A stretch of 64,000 bases of DNA from Gemmatimonadota bacterium (GTDB lineage: Bacteria; Gemmatimonadota; Gemmatimonadetes; Longimicrobiales; Gaopeijiaceae). This document shows positions 36,176 to 46,764 of the stretch, piece after piece. The stretch spans positions 29,834 to 93,833 of the forward strand of contig PBPC01000065.1 in assembly GCA_002724575.1 (NCBI GenBank), in the 5' to 3' direction. The position numbers and the translations under genes were made by a program. Positions within the stretch are counted from its first letter, which is position 1, and every line of letters begins with the position of its first letter. The notes beneath the pieces are model-generated. The model was not told where the DNA came from. It saw nothing but the letters and a program-made list of their open reading frames with translations, and did not search any database.

Positions 36176-39100
36176 GTGCCACGACGCGACGATCTAGAAA
36201 CCATACTGATCTTGGGCTCTGGCCCGATTGTTATCGGTCAAGCCTGCGAGTTTGACTATTCGGGTACCCAAGCCGTTCGCGCCTTGAAGGAAGAGGGATA
36301 CCGGGTTGTCCTCGTGAACTCTAATCCGGCAACGATAATGACTGATCCGGACCTAGCGGATCAAACGTACATTGAGCCGATTACCGCCGACTGGGTCGAG
36401 AAGATAATTGAGCGAGAGCACCCTGACGCACTCCTCCCTACCATGGGTGGCCAGACCGCGCTCAATGTCGCGATGGATTTGCACCGCTCAGGTATCCTTC
36501 AGAAACATGGTGTAGAGCTGATCGGTGCAAACGATCGCTCCATTGAGATGGCTGAAGATCGCGAGCAGTTCACCGAGGCGATGGAGCGTATTGGGCTTGA
36601 GGTGCCCCGTGGTGGTTTTGCAGGGACAGTTGAGGAAGCGATTAACATTGTTGAGGACACAGGGTATCCTGCGATTGTAAGACCATCCTTCACTCTCGGA
36701 GGAACTGGTGGTGGGATAGCCCACAATCAGAAAGACTTCGAACATCAAGTGAAGAAAGGACTTGATGCCTCTCCGATCACTGAGGTGCTTATTGATCAAT
36801 CCGTGATTGGATGGAAGGAATATGAGCTCGAAGTTGTCAGGGATGGTATCGACAACGTCATCATGGTTTGTTCGATCGAGAACTTTGATCCGATGGGGGT
36901 CCATACCGGGGATTCAATCACAGTAGCTCCAGCGCAGACACTGACTGATGTCGAGTACCAGAGAATGCGCGATGCTGCAATTACCATCATCCGAGAAATT
37001 GGTGTCGAGGCGGGTGGCTGTAACATCCAATTCGCGGTGAACCCGGATGATGGGGAAATGCTTGTGGTTGAGATGAACCCGAGAGTATCTCGCTCATCAG
37101 CTCTTGCATCCAAGGCAACTGGTTTTCCGATTGCACGGATAGGTGCGAAGCTCGCCGTCGGGTATCATCTACATGAATTGCCGAACGACATAACGAAGAC
37201 AACGCCGGCATCGTTTGAACCGGTTCTCGATTATGTGGTCGTCAAGATCCCAAGGTTCGCTTTTGAGAAATTCCCCGAGGTCGACGATACACTAGGTGTC
37301 CAGATGAAGTCGGTCGGTGAGACCATGGCGATTGGACGCACATTCCGGAGTGCGTGGCAAAAGGGTTTCCGAGGTCTCGAAACTGGACGACACGGTTGGG
37401 TTACTTCACAACGCCTCAAGGACGATGGGCTAACTGCAGAAAATCAAGAGTCACTCTTGGCAGCCCTGAGGCGTCCTACGCCACACAGACCATTCCAGAT
37501 CAAGCGAGCCCTCGAAGCCGGGTTGGGTGTACAAGAGATTTTTTCAGCAACCAAGATTGATCCTTGGTTCTTGGATCAACTTGTCCAGTGTGTTGAATGG
37601 GAAAAACGATATGCTGAAGCGGAGGAAGTAACGACAGAACTTCTCAGAGACATGAAGCGTGAAGGATTCAGTGACCTTCAACTAGCAGAGTTGAGAGGAG
37701 AAGAGGAATCCAAAGTCCGTGAAAGGCGATGGGACAGAGGAATCCGGCCGACCTACAATGTGGTTGATACCTGTGCAGGAGAATTTCCAGCTGAAACCCC
37801 TTACTACTACTCATCCTACGAGGATGAGACTGAAAGCGAACCCTCAGATCGTGAAAAAGTAGTGATACTCGGGAGTGGTCCGAACCGAATTGGGCAGGGC
37901 ATTGAGTTCGACTACTGCTGTGTACAGGCAGTGCTCGCTCTAAGAGAGGCTGGCTATGAGACGATCATGATCAACTCTAACCCTGAGACGGTATCTACAG
38001 ACTTTGATGTGAGTGACAAGCTCTATTTCGAAGCTCTAACACTCGAAGATGTAGCCGAGATTATTCAGCTTGAAAAACCAAGAGGTGTCGTGCTTCAACT
38101 TGGAGGGCAGACACCCCTCAAGCTTGCTCATGGACTAGAGGAGTTGGGTGCCTGTGTGCTTGGGACTCCGGTGGATGCAATCGATCGAGCAGAAGATCGA
38201 GACCGTTTTGATGAGGTATGTAAGAAGATTGGTGCGCGCACGCCTGATAATGGTTTAGCAACTAGTGAGGAAGAAGCGGTAAGCGTAGCAGGTCGGATAG
38301 GATTTCCGGTCTTAGTCCGACCAAGTTATGTACTTGGTGGGCGCGGGATGCGAATTGTATACGATGAAATGTCCCTACGGGGATTCTTTGACGAAGCAAT
38401 TCAGGCTTCTTCGGATCGCCCGGTCCTGATCGACTCGTTCCTTGAAGACGCTTTTGAGGCAGACGTAGATGCACTCTGCGACGGGACTCATGTCGTGATT
38501 GGTGGAATCATGCAGCATATTGAAGATGCGGGGGTCCACTCAGGGGACTCGGCATGTGTGCTGCCTCCATATTTACTTTCCGAAACAGTCTTAGACGAGA
38601 TTCGTGAATTAACCAGCAAATTTGCGCTTGAACTAGGTGTAGTCGGACTAATGAATGTGCAGTATGCGATCAAGGACGAGGTTGTCTACGTGCTTGAAGT
38701 GAACCCAAGGGCCTCTAGGACCGTCCCGTTCGTGAGTAAGGCAACAGGGGTACCTTTGGCTCGCCTCGCAGCTCGTGTAATGGCAGGTGAGAAACTTGCT
38801 GAACTGGGTGTTCAAGAAGAGCCGCCAGTTCCAGGTGTTGCAGTCAAAGAAGCTGCATTCCCGTTTAACCGGTTTGACGTTGACGTACTGCTTGGGCCTG
38901 AAATGAGATCGACTGGAGAGGTGATGGGGTTCGATGATTCATTCGGGATGGCGTTCGCCAAGGCCCAAATTTCAGCAGGAAACACTCTACCAGAAGATGG
39001 TGCCATCATTGTGACAGTGAACGACAGCGATAAAGAGACGGTAACACCGATTTTACGACAATTCCGTGACTTGGGCTTTGAGATTATGGCGACTCAGGGA

Positions 39101-39418
39101 ACAAGAGAGTACTTAGAACGATTGGGTGTCCCGGCAAAAGGAGTCTACAAGGTCAATGAAGGAGATCCGAACATTGTGGACCATATTATTAACGGTGATA
39201 TCGTCCTTCTCATTAATACGCCACTCGGGAAGAAGTCCCAGTTCGACGATTACGCCATACGGCGAGCCGCTATAACTCACAAATTGCCTTATTTGACAAC
39301 AATGTCAGCGACTTCCGCAGCCTGTGATGCGGTTATTGCTCTGAAGTCAGAACAAAGAGCGGTTCGTTCTGTGCAGGAGAGGATCGCATCCCTCAATTCT
39401 TCTATCCAGAGCACTTAG
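36176..39418 (+). CDS. carB: Carbamoyl-phosphate synthase large subunit
   Basis: 1080 residues (E. coli 1073), GTG start. Two homologous ATP-grasp halves are visible: [20 protein letters not shown] at the start and [19 protein letters not shown] at about residue 565. The matching glycine loops are [14 protein letters not shown] and [13 protein letters not shown]. The MGS-like allosteric domain closes the protein. It makes carbamoyl phosphate for pyrimidines and arginine using ammonia from CarA, but no carA is in the window. The 45 bases before the GTG follow directly on the MetS-like stop, so the two may share a transcript. Confidence 0.96.
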   Translation: MPRRDDLETILILGSGPIVIGQACEFDYSGTQAVRALKEEGYRVVLVNSNPATIMTDPDLADQTYIEPITADWVEKIIEREHPDALLPTMGGQTALNVAMDLHRSGILQKHGVELIGANDRSIEMAEDREQFTEAMERIGLEVPRGGFAGTVEEAINIVEDTGYPAIVRPSFTLGGTGGGIAHNQKDFEHQVKKGLDASPITEVLIDQSVIGWKEYELEVVRDGIDNVIMVCSIENFDPMGVHTGDSITVAPAQTLTDVEYQRMRDAAITIIREIGVEAGGCNIQFAVNPDDGEMLVVEMNPRVSRSSALASKATGFPIARIGAKLAVGYHLHELPNDITKTTPASFEPVLDYVVVKIPRFAFEKFPEVDDTLGVQMKSVGETMAIGRTFRSAWQKGFRGLETGRHGWVTSQRLKDDGLTAENQESLLAALRRPTPHRPFQIKRALEAGLGVQEIFSATKIDPWFLDQLVQCVEWEKRYAEAEEVTTELLRDMKREGFSDLQLAELRGEEESKVRERRWDRGIRPTYNVVDTCAGEFPAETPYYYSSYEDETESEPSDREKVVILGSGPNRIGQGIEFDYCCVQAVLALREAGYETIMINSNPETVSTDFDVSDKLYFEALTLEDVAEIIQLEKPRGVVLQLGGQTPLKLAHGLEELGACVLGTPVDAIDRAEDRDRFDEVCKKIGARTPDNGLATSEEEAVSVAGRIGFPVLVRPSYVLGGRGMRIVYDEMSLRGFFDEAIQASSDRPVLIDSFLEDAFEADVDALCDGTHVVIGGIMQHIEDAGVHSGDSACVLPPYLLSETVLDEIRELTSKFALELGVVGLMNVQYAIKDEVVYVLEVNPRASRTVPFVSKATGVPLARLAARVMAGEKLAELGVQEEPPVPGVAVKEAAFPFNRFDVDVLLGPEMRSTGEVMGFDDSFGMAFAKAQISAGNTLPEDGAIIVTVNDSDKETVTPILRQFRDLGFEIMATQGTREYLERLGVPAKGVYKVNEGDPNIVDHIINGDIVLLINTPLGKKSQFDDYAIRRAAITHKLPYLTTMSATSAACDAVIALKSEQRAVRSVQERIASLNSSIQST

Positions 39419-39485
39419 CAGGCTGTTTCCTGAAGTCTTCAGTTCATTATTGCTTCTGTATTGAAATTATGCTTCAGCGAAGCCG

Positions 39486-40460
39486 ATGAGTGAGAGGACG
39501 GGTTTCTTTCTTCACCCTTCTTCTTCCCTCCACGACACGGGTTGGGGTCATCCTGAACATCAGGGTCGTCTTAGGGCGCTCGCATCGAGTGTGGGAAACG
39601 ACCTTTTGTTGCTTCATGGTCATGTAGAGCAGATGGGAGCAGCGGATGGTTCTGCACACGATTTACTCCTTGTCCATACAGAGGATCATGTTGAGCAAGT
39701 GCAGGCGGCTTGTCAGCGTGCTGAGAACGAAGATTCCATTATAGCAATCGATCCGGATACCAAGGTGTCCTCTCGGTCCTGGGATGCTGCATTGGGAAGC
39801 GTTGGTTCAGCAATTGCTGCAACCAAAGCAGTCGCTCGAGGTGATATTCGTAATGCATTTGTTGCCACGAGGCCGCCAGGTCATCACGCGACTCCAGGAC
39901 AAGCAATGGGCTTCTGTCTCTTCAATAATATCGCAGTTACTGCGCGATGGCTTCAGGCAGAGGGTTACGCGGACCGAATCCTCATTATCGACTGGGATGT
40001 ACACCACGGAAATGGCACACAGGATGCGTTTTATGGAGATGCAACAGTATACTTTTTATCGTTGCACCAGTCTCCACACTATCCGGGCACTGGTAGCGCG
40101 GATGAGAGGGGACAGGGGGATGGGGAAGGTTACACGCTCAACATTCCACTCCCAATTGCAACTCCCCGAGCGGACTACTTAGACGCATTTGAGCAAGCAA
40201 TTGGACAAGTTCTGAAAAAGTTTTCTCCGGAATTTGTGTTAGTCTCAGCCGGTTTCGATGTTATGGCTGAAGACCCGCTTGGGGGCATGCTCCTCGAACC
40301 CGATGATTTATATGTGATGACCAGACGTATTGTGGAGGATGCTGCGGCTGACTGTGACGGTAAAGTTGTCGCTCTCTTGGAGGGTGGATATAACCCGCCG
40401 CGTGTAGGGCAGGGAGTGGTGGCAGTCATCCGTGGGTTGGCCGGGCTAGAAAAGCCTTGA
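39486..40460 (+). CDS. Histone deacetylase-like zinc amidohydrolase
   Basis: 324 residues of the HDAC/acetoin-utilisation family. The catalytic pair H133-H134 lies in RPPGHHATPG. Zinc ligands D171 and H173 lie in IIDWDVHHGNGT, the third Asp in SAGFDVMAEDPLGG, and the C terminus has the catalytic Tyr region LLEGGYNP. Bacterial members deacetylate acetylated amines such as polyamines or acetyl-lysine; the substrate here is unknown. A single gene 67 bases after carB. Confidence 0.9.
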   Translation: MSERTGFFLHPSSSLHDTGWGHPEHQGRLRALASSVGNDLLLLHGHVEQMGAADGSAHDLLLVHTEDHVEQVQAACQRAENEDSIIAIDPDTKVSSRSWDAALGSVGSAIAATKAVARGDIRNAFVATRPPGHHATPGQAMGFCLFNNIAVTARWLQAEGYADRILIIDWDVHHGNGTQDAFYGDATVYFLSLHQSPHYPGTGSADERGQGDGEGYTLNIPLPIATPRADYLDAFEQAIGQVLKKFSPEFVLVSAGFDVMAEDPLGGMLLEPDDLYVMTRRIVEDAAADCDGKVVALLEGGYNPPRVGQGVVAVIRGLAGLEKP

Positions 40461-40507
40461 TAAGTGTTTCGTTGCCTGTCTTGACCCGCTAGCTACTTTT
40501 CTTCACG

Positions 40508-41563
40508 ATGCCTCCAACTGAATATGGAACGATGGATAGCTTGCCCAACGTTCCCGCAATGCTCGACCTCCTGCGGATCAGTCCCCGTAGACTTTTCCTC
40601 TCAGGAGGTGCTGAACTCTACCATCACATAGGTGTCCTTACGGGCATGTCCGAAGGTATCGAAGTACTGAACGTAGCCTGCGGCTCGGGCGTCTCACTTG
40701 AGTACCTCGTTAGAGAGTTTAGCGTCCAAGGCTTTGGAGTTGATATCACTTCGGATCTCGTCGACCAGGCTGCAAAGCACAGCTTGGGTGAAGGGATTGC
40801 AGACAAGATTCAGTTCCAACCCGGACCTTCATCAGCCCTTCCATATCGAGATGAGATTTTCGATGTGACAATCGGTGAAATCGGGCTCGCAAATCATTGT
40901 GAGCCAGGTGAGGCAATCGCTGAGTTGGTTCGAGTGACCAAGCCAAACGGGTTTATAGTGCTGGTCCAACTCGTTTGGAAGGGCCCAGTACATGAGCCCA
41001 GAAGATCGGTCTTGGCAGATTACTTGGGAGCGACACCACTGATGTCAGTTGAGTGGAAAAAGCTTTTCCGAGAATCGGGGATCGAAAATCTACATGTCGA
41101 AGATTGGTCTAATGAACAGATGATGTTACGGTCAGGAGCGAGCGAGCCATTTCCTGATTTGATGAAAACATTTTCATTCCGTGAAAAAGTGGAGATCCTC
41201 CGTAGGACTTGGCAAAGGTGGGGATGGAAGGGAGTGAGAACGGGCATTTTGAAAGGGCGAGAAATCCATCGCTTACTCACGAGAGAACGTGTCCTGGGGC
41301 TAGAATTGCTCAAGGGGTGCAAGGCTGAGGCTGGAGTGCCGGTCAGTGTGGAACCAAAGAGTGTGGCCGCAGCTGAACTTGGTTTGGCTTTTGATCTGAC
41401 TACTGAGAGTGAAGAGCTGGATTCGAGTACATTGAAAGTCGTATCGGATGCCCCAACTTCAAGACCAGAGGAAGAAGGGGATCCTGATCATGTCGAAACT
41501 GATGACGTGAGGCCTGATACCAGTGGACTCCCGCTCTTTCGACCTGAAGAAGAACAAGGGTAA
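40508..41563 (+). CDS. SAM-dependent methyltransferase with acidic C-terminal tail
   Basis: 351 residues. The class-I Rossmann motif I is EVLNVACGSGVSLEYL (about residue 56 on), followed by the acidic GVDITSDL at the end of strand 2 and a hydrophobic strand-4 region. No clear fusion domain. The last 60 residues are very rich in Glu, Asp and Ser (ESEELDSSTL onward), probably a disordered tail. The target (small molecule, lipid or protein) cannot be read. Confidence 0.82.
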   Translation: MPPTEYGTMDSLPNVPAMLDLLRISPRRLFLSGGAELYHHIGVLTGMSEGIEVLNVACGSGVSLEYLVREFSVQGFGVDITSDLVDQAAKHSLGEGIADKIQFQPGPSSALPYRDEIFDVTIGEIGLANHCEPGEAIAELVRVTKPNGFIVLVQLVWKGPVHEPRRSVLADYLGATPLMSVEWKKLFRESGIENLHVEDWSNEQMMLRSGASEPFPDLMKTFSFREKVEILRRTWQRWGWKGVRTGILKGREIHRLLTRERVLGLELLKGCKAEAGVPVSVEPKSVAAAELGLAFDLTTESEELDSSTLKVVSDAPTSRPEEEGDPDHVETDDVRPDTSGLPLFRPEEEQG

Positions 41564-41608
41564 GACAATCTTTCCGCTTCCACTCCATTACTGCGAGGCG
41601 AACCCGGT

Positions 41609-42802
41609 ATGAGTACTGCTTTACTATGTAGACCCGACGGGATTGAGCGAGTTCAGCATGCACTACGCGATCAAGGTCTCGACGGCTGGCTCTTGTATGA
41701 GTTCCATGGAGTCAACCCGATAGCTGTCCAATTGCTAGGTATGGGTAAGACGACTCGTCGTGGGTTCGTGCTAATTCCAGCAAAAGACAATCCCGTAGCG
41801 CTAATCCATGCTATAGAAGCTTCTTCTTGGCGCCATTGGCCATTCGAGGTTCGTACCTATTCCAGTTGGCAGCAAATGGAAACCGAACTCAGAGAGCTTG
41901 TAGATGGATCCAGTCGATTAGCCATGGAGGTCTCTCCGGGTGCAGCCGTGCCAACCTTGGATTATCTCCCAGCTGGGATGGCAGGATTGATACTCAGTCT
42001 CGGTGTAGAGGCGGTGAGCTCTGGAGATTTGGTATCACGTTTTCATTCAGTTTGGACCTCTGAGCAACTGCAGATGCATCGTCAGGCAGCAGAGATCGTG
42101 GCTGATGTTGCAAGGCAAGCGTTTGCACGTGCAGCAGCAGCTGTGGAGTCAGGGTCACCGACTAATGAGGGTGATCTTTCAGACTGGATCCGCTCGCAGC
42201 TTAATGGTCGTGGGCTCACAGTAAGTCCTGATTGCATTGTTGCGATCGGTCGAACTGCGGCAGATCCCCACTACTCTCCAGAGGGAGAAGGAGAGATGAT
42301 CGCAGCAGGAGATTTGCTGTTGATTGATCTTTGGGGAGCGTTTGATGGAGCAGTTTTTGCCGACCAGACTTGGATGGGCCTTATGAGTGGTGCGGTTGAT
42401 TCACGCACCCAGGAGATTTGGAGTGCTGTGAGAGATGCTCGGGACGCAGCCGTCACATTTCTGAGAGAACAGTTTGAGTCAGGAGGAGAAGTACGTGGCT
42501 ATGAGGTTGATCAAGTTGCCCGGGCCCTAATTGCAGATCGTGGTTATGGTGAGTACTTCGTGCATAGGACTGGGCACTCGATGGATATAGACCTCCACGG
42601 AAGCGGTCCGAACCTTGATAATCTGGAGACGAGAGATGACAGGTTGCTTGTTCCAGGAATAGGATTCTCTGTTGAACCCGGTATTTACATCCCTGACGAG
42701 ATCGGAATTCGAAGTGAGATCAATGTCTATTGGGGGCCGGATGGTCCGGAGGTTACCCCCGGGGATATCCAGCAAGAAATCTTTTTGCTAATGGATGTTT
42801 AA
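41609..42802 (+). CDS. M24 family Xaa-Pro dipeptidase/aminopeptidase (cytoplasmic)
   Basis: 397 residues, no signal peptide. An N-terminal creatinase-like domain is followed by the catalytic domain with ligands Asp in LLLIDLWG, Asp in FADQTW, His in GHSMDIDLHG, Glu in SVEPGIYIP and Glu in RSEINVYWG. It is likely an intracellular Xaa-Pro peptidase recycling proline peptides. It is one of three M24 proteins in the window and the only one without both a signal and an aminopeptidase-P N domain. Confidence 0.9.
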   Translation: MSTALLCRPDGIERVQHALRDQGLDGWLLYEFHGVNPIAVQLLGMGKTTRRGFVLIPAKDNPVALIHAIEASSWRHWPFEVRTYSSWQQMETELRELVDGSSRLAMEVSPGAAVPTLDYLPAGMAGLILSLGVEAVSSGDLVSRFHSVWTSEQLQMHRQAAEIVADVARQAFARAAAAVESGSPTNEGDLSDWIRSQLNGRGLTVSPDCIVAIGRTAADPHYSPEGEGEMIAAGDLLLIDLWGAFDGAVFADQTWMGLMSGAVDSRTQEIWSAVRDARDAAVTFLREQFESGGEVRGYEVDQVARALIADRGYGEYFVHRTGHSMDIDLHGSGPNLDNLETRDDRLLVPGIGFSVEPGIYIPDEIGIRSEINVYWGPDGPEVTPGDIQQEIFLLMDV

Positions 42803-42832
42803 CTTCAGGATCTTTTTAAAAGGGCTGTCAGG

Positions 42833-45307
42833 TTGACTAACCCGGAACTCAGGGTGGATGTGGCCCTTCCGCTCCCTATACATCGCACTTTTACGTACCG
42901 GATCAATACAGAATCTCAGCCACCCCTAGGAACACGGGTCCTGGTTCCGTTTCGACGGCAGGAACATATCGGTTGGGTGGTTGGCCCAGGTTCTGCAACA
43001 AGAATCAAGCAGATACGTCCAGTGCTCTCTATCCTGGATGACTCACCACAATTACCTGTAGAACTTCTCGAACTTTGCCGGTGGATTGCTGAGTATTACG
43101 TAGCCCCCCTAGGCATTGCGCTCCGTACTGCTTTGCCAGCTGTACTTTCGGATGCTTCGCGAAACTACGTCAGGTTGCTGGAAGATCCGCCTCTCAACAA
43201 ACGTCGATCTAGAGAGGAGCGTGTGGTAACCGCCCTAGAACATCATGGGAAGCCACTTCGGGTTCGGACACTCCGGCGGCAGCTAGGGATGGGTTCAATA
43301 TGGCCTGAGATTCGATCTCTTTTAGCACAGGGTGTCCTCGGTCACGAAATGGTATCGCCATCAAAGCCGCCAGTGAAAACAAGAAGGGTAGTCCGGATAA
43401 TCAACCGCCTCAGTTCACTACAAGTACGCGACAACATTTTTGCCAGGACTCCGCGGCAGCGAGAGGCGTATGAGTCATTAGAACGCTCGGGAGGTGCCTC
43501 TGAGTTAACACATATGGTTAAAGGAGAAGGGTTCAGTCGTGGGGTAATCAAAGGTCTTGAGTCAAAGCAATTAGTTGGAATCTTCGATGAAGAACAGCTT
43601 CGCGACCCATTCGCTAATACTCCAGTAACTAAGCCACCAGTTCTTATTCCTACGAAGGATCAGCGGAATGTGATCGACGCTCTGATTAGTGCGCTCGATG
43701 AAGATGTACCTATACCGTTTCTTTTGCAGGGTATCACCGGTTCTGGTAAAACGCTCGTATACATTGAGCTTCTCCGTGAGGCTCTCGATCGTGGTCAGAG
43801 TGCGATCGTTCTTGTTCCCGAGATTGCGCTTACACCGCAGACTGTTTCAAGATTTCGTGCACACTTTGATGACCAGGTTGCTGTTCTGCATTCCGGTCTC
43901 TCTGACGGAGAACGCTACGATGCCTGGCGGAGCTTGAATACCGGCCAGCGTCGGATCGCGGTGGGAGCACGTTCTGCACTCTTCGCGCCTCTATCTAATC
44001 TTGGTGTGATCGTTGTGGACGAAGAACACGATGGAAGCTACAAGCAGTCGGAGGCACCCCGTTACCTAGCAAGAGACCTTGCTGTTGTACGCGCACGTCA
44101 AACTGGAGCTGTATGTGTGCTTGGCAGCGCCACACCATCGTTAGAAAGCTGGAACAATGCCCGTACCGGTAAGTTCCGACACCTGCAACTTATGAAACGT
44201 GTGGGTGGAGCAAGACTTCCTGAGGTACGAGTGGTTGACCTACGGATCAAAAAAAGAGGATCCGATGAGGTGTCTCGTATCAATGAACGTGGTAGTGGAG
44301 TGCTTTCCTCGGAATTGGTATCCGCAGTAGATGCACGACTAGAACGAGCAGAGCAAGTGATCTTGCTACTAAATCGTCGTGGCTACTCTTCGTTCATTCA
44401 GTGCAGGGAATGTGGTGAGGTTGAACAATGTCTGAACTGCTCAATCTCACTAACGTATCACCGAGCTGCGCGACGAATGGTTTGTCATCACTGTCGCTAT
44501 GACGCCCCAGCCCCGGACCGGTGCCCCCGATGTGGGTCTGTAGACCTTTCCTATCGCGGGTTGGGTACCGAACAAGTCGAACGGGTCACTGTTGAAACTT
44601 TCCCATCTGCCAGAATTGCGCGGATGGATGTAGACACGACTTCTGGAAAGTGGGCCCATCAACGGATACTCGACCGGGTGGCTAAGGGAGATGTTGATAT
44701 CTTGCTAGGCACTCAGATGATCGCAAAGGGTCTCGATTTTCCGCGTGTAACTTTAGTAGGTGTAGTGAACGCAGATGTAGGGATCCACTTACCCGATTTC
44801 CGAGCTAGTGAGCGGACCTTCCAACTTCTTAGTCAGGTGGCTGGGAGGGCAGGGAGGGGTAAGCTAGGGGGTGAGGTTCTGATTCAGACTTCACTTCCTG
44901 ATCACTACGCAATTCAGGCTGCAGTCGCTCATGACTTTAGAGCTTTTGCCGAACGAGAGTCATCCACGCGTAAGACACCGCGGTATCCACCGCATTTGAG
45001 AATGGTCAACGTGATACTCAGTAGTCCGGATCAAAGGGCGGCTGCTAAGAGCGCGGAAGCTGGAGCCGAATGGGTACGTCGGTGGCTTCGAAGGAAAAAT
45101 GCAGAAGAATCTAGAGGTGTTGAATTGGTTGGGCCGGCACCGGCACCGATTGAACGACTCCACGGCCGGTGGCGTTGGCATTTCTTCTTACGCAGCACCT
45201 CACCCGGTGCAATTGGAGGAGTCGTGCGCGCTTTGATTGATGGATTCAAGGTCCCTGGTAGCGATGTACGGTTGGCGGTGGACCGGGACCCTGTCGCCTT
45301 ACTTTAG
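42833..45307 (+). CDS. priA: Primosomal replication-restart helicase PriA
   Basis: 824 residues, TTG start 30 bases after the M24 stop. PriA features in order: N-terminal 3'-DNA-binding domain (PLPIHRTFTYRI), Walker A GITGSGKTLVY, DEEH box (VVDEEHDGSYKQSEAPRY) and helicase motifs. The zinc region is C-R-E-C through CLNC, CHHC and CPRC, the two four-cysteine zinc sites typical of PriA. It reloads the replisome on repaired forks. Confidence 0.95.
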   Translation: MTNPELRVDVALPLPIHRTFTYRINTESQPPLGTRVLVPFRRQEHIGWVVGPGSATRIKQIRPVLSILDDSPQLPVELLELCRWIAEYYVAPLGIALRTALPAVLSDASRNYVRLLEDPPLNKRRSREERVVTALEHHGKPLRVRTLRRQLGMGSIWPEIRSLLAQGVLGHEMVSPSKPPVKTRRVVRIINRLSSLQVRDNIFARTPRQREAYESLERSGGASELTHMVKGEGFSRGVIKGLESKQLVGIFDEEQLRDPFANTPVTKPPVLIPTKDQRNVIDALISALDEDVPIPFLLQGITGSGKTLVYIELLREALDRGQSAIVLVPEIALTPQTVSRFRAHFDDQVAVLHSGLSDGERYDAWRSLNTGQRRIAVGARSALFAPLSNLGVIVVDEEHDGSYKQSEAPRYLARDLAVVRARQTGAVCVLGSATPSLESWNNARTGKFRHLQLMKRVGGARLPEVRVVDLRIKKRGSDEVSRINERGSGVLSSELVSAVDARLERAEQVILLLNRRGYSSFIQCRECGEVEQCLNCSISLTYHRAARRMVCHHCRYDAPAPDRCPRCGSVDLSYRGLGTEQVERVTVETFPSARIARMDVDTTSGKWAHQRILDRVAKGDVDILLGTQMIAKGLDFPRVTLVGVVNADVGIHLPDFRASERTFQLLSQVAGRAGRGKLGGEVLIQTSLPDHYAIQAAVAHDFRAFAERESSTRKTPRYPPHLRMVNVILSSPDQRAAAKSAEAGAEWVRRWLRRKNAEESRGVELVGPAPAPIERLHGRWRWHFFLRSTSPGAIGGVVRALIDGFKVPGSDVRLAVDRDPVALL

Positions 45308-45472
45308 ACGGTTCTCTGGAAGGTTCACCAATGTGCTAACACTGGAATTCCGAGGGTTATCGAGCCCCACATCTGATGGGCGGATCTGTAATATTGCAGT
45401 GGCAGGCAATCGCGGCGTACCTTCGAACTGAACGGCTTCTTGGGCGAATCGGTCCCGATATCTGGAGATGTG

Positions 45473-46054
45473 GTGAGCTGCTTAGCCTTAAATGCGTCTT
45501 TCGAGCCACTGACCATTGTGCCAGCCCGAAGAGCTGTGCGATTAGTCCTAGATGGTAAAGCTGAAATCCTTGAGAAGGACTTGGGTAAGGATTTCCGTTC
45601 TGAACGGCGGGTGATCCCTTATCCTACAGTGATCCGTCTCATCCGCTATGTCCATGTGCCACAGAAACTTAAGAGGCAAGTCACGAATACTTTTCTCTTT
45701 GCCCGTGATGGCTATTCATGTCAGTACTGTGGAAGACGAAAATCTGACCTCAAGGGCAGGCAATTTCTGACCCGAGACCACATCAAACCACTGTCTCGAG
45801 GCGGGGACAATAGTTGGGAGAATGTTGTAACCAGCTGCTCGTCCTGTAATAATCGTAAGGGTGACCGATTGCCTTGGGAGGTGGGCCTTATGCTTCGGAC
45901 TGAGCCGCGTGAGCCCAATTATGTACACTTAGTGTGGGTTGTTCGTAAGGTTACTCAAACTCAGGCTAAGTACATTCGAATGTTCTATGGGGATCGTACC
46001 CTTCGAAGAGTGTCAGGCAGAGGCGCAGACGACCCTCTTGAGATTATCAGCTAA
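45473..46054 (+). CDS. HNH endonuclease family protein
   Basis: 193 residues from the second of two adjacent GTG codons, chosen because GGAG lies 5 bases upstream and the family starts near SCLALNASFEPL. The fold is the common bacterial HNH type: FLFARDGYSCQYCG, with C83, C86, C122 and C125 as zinc ribbon, D102-H103 in TRDHIKPLSRGG as active site, and a closing SCNNRKG. Such genes are widespread and the role is unknown; there is no sign of restriction-modification or intron context. A TTG further upstream (45440) is possible. Confidence 0.85.
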   Translation: MSCLALNASFEPLTIVPARRAVRLVLDGKAEILEKDLGKDFRSERRVIPYPTVIRLIRYVHVPQKLKRQVTNTFLFARDGYSCQYCGRRKSDLKGRQFLTRDHIKPLSRGGDNSWENVVTSCSSCNNRKGDRLPWEVGLMLRTEPREPNYVHLVWVVRKVTQTQAKYIRMFYGDRTLRRVSGRGADDPLEIIS

Positions 46055-46068
46055 GTCATTGTGGATTA

Positions 46069-46578
46069 ATGTCTGATAGTAAAGACAGTTTTTCGGAGAA
46101 ACAGGATAATCCGCCCACTGATTCCTCCAATGACCTCTTGCCTAGTGCTAACGCTTCGACTGAGCCCACCAGTAAGCGTTTGCATCGCACTAAGAAGCGT
46201 CACCGCAATCGGCGGAAGGGTCGAAATAAGCGAAAGGGGAGTACGACTCATAAGAAGGCTCAAGAGGCGAAGGGTAGGACCGGTATTTCTCGCTTGGAGC
46301 CTGATCTCGAAGAAGTCATGCTTGAGGTTGATGACAAGGAATGGACTGTTCGCGTAATTGGTCGATCTCAAACACAAACTGCCGCCCTACTGATGCTAGG
46401 GTTCTGGATGTCCCCTGAGGATGCCGGTGCGCCAGATCGAGAGACGTTGATTGAAGGTCGCGTACTTTCTGAGCTAAACCTGGACCAGCTTCAGTTAGCT
46501 TTCAAACAGAGTAAGCCGCCCTGGACCGATCAGTCTAGAGATTTCTTTTCAGATATCCGTAACCGAGGCCGTAATTGA
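46069..46578 (+). CDS. Unrecognised protein with a highly basic N-terminal tail
   Basis: 169 residues. Residues 1-70 are low complexity and strongly basic (KRLHRTKKRHRNRRKGRNKR), as in nucleic-acid-binding tails. Residues 85-169 form a compact acidic-to-mixed domain starting VMLEVDDKEWTVRVIG that I do not recognise. It follows the HNH gene by 14 bases and could share its transcript. An RNA- or DNA-binding role is suggested only by charge. Confidence 0.7.
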   Translation: MSDSKDSFSEKQDNPPTDSSNDLLPSANASTEPTSKRLHRTKKRHRNRRKGRNKRKGSTTHKKAQEAKGRTGISRLEPDLEEVMLEVDDKEWTVRVIGRSQTQTAALLMLGFWMSPEDAGAPDRETLIEGRVLSELNLDQLQLAFKQSKPPWTDQSRDFFSDIRNRGRN

Positions 46579-46764
46579 AGGTTCAAATTGGATGTCGTTT
46601 TTTTGAAGCAGAGGATTATGTGATTTAGTGAGCTTAACGAAACTGCTTAGCCAGGTATCTAGTTAGATTATAACAGACGATATTGCCAGTATCTCTCAAT
46701 ACTGACTTCTACCACCAACTTGCATTAGGATCATGAACCAACCTCAACACGGAGTTGTGCTTCC

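Noticed and set aside
39486..40460. Histone deacetylase as a sign of eukaryotic transfer
   Set aside because: HDAC-like enzymes are frequent in bacteria, and codon use and context here look native.
45473..46054. Reading the HNH gene as a homing endonuclease or restriction enzyme
   Set aside because: No intron, intein, methyltransferase or mobile context; it is the common stand-alone HNH type beside priA.
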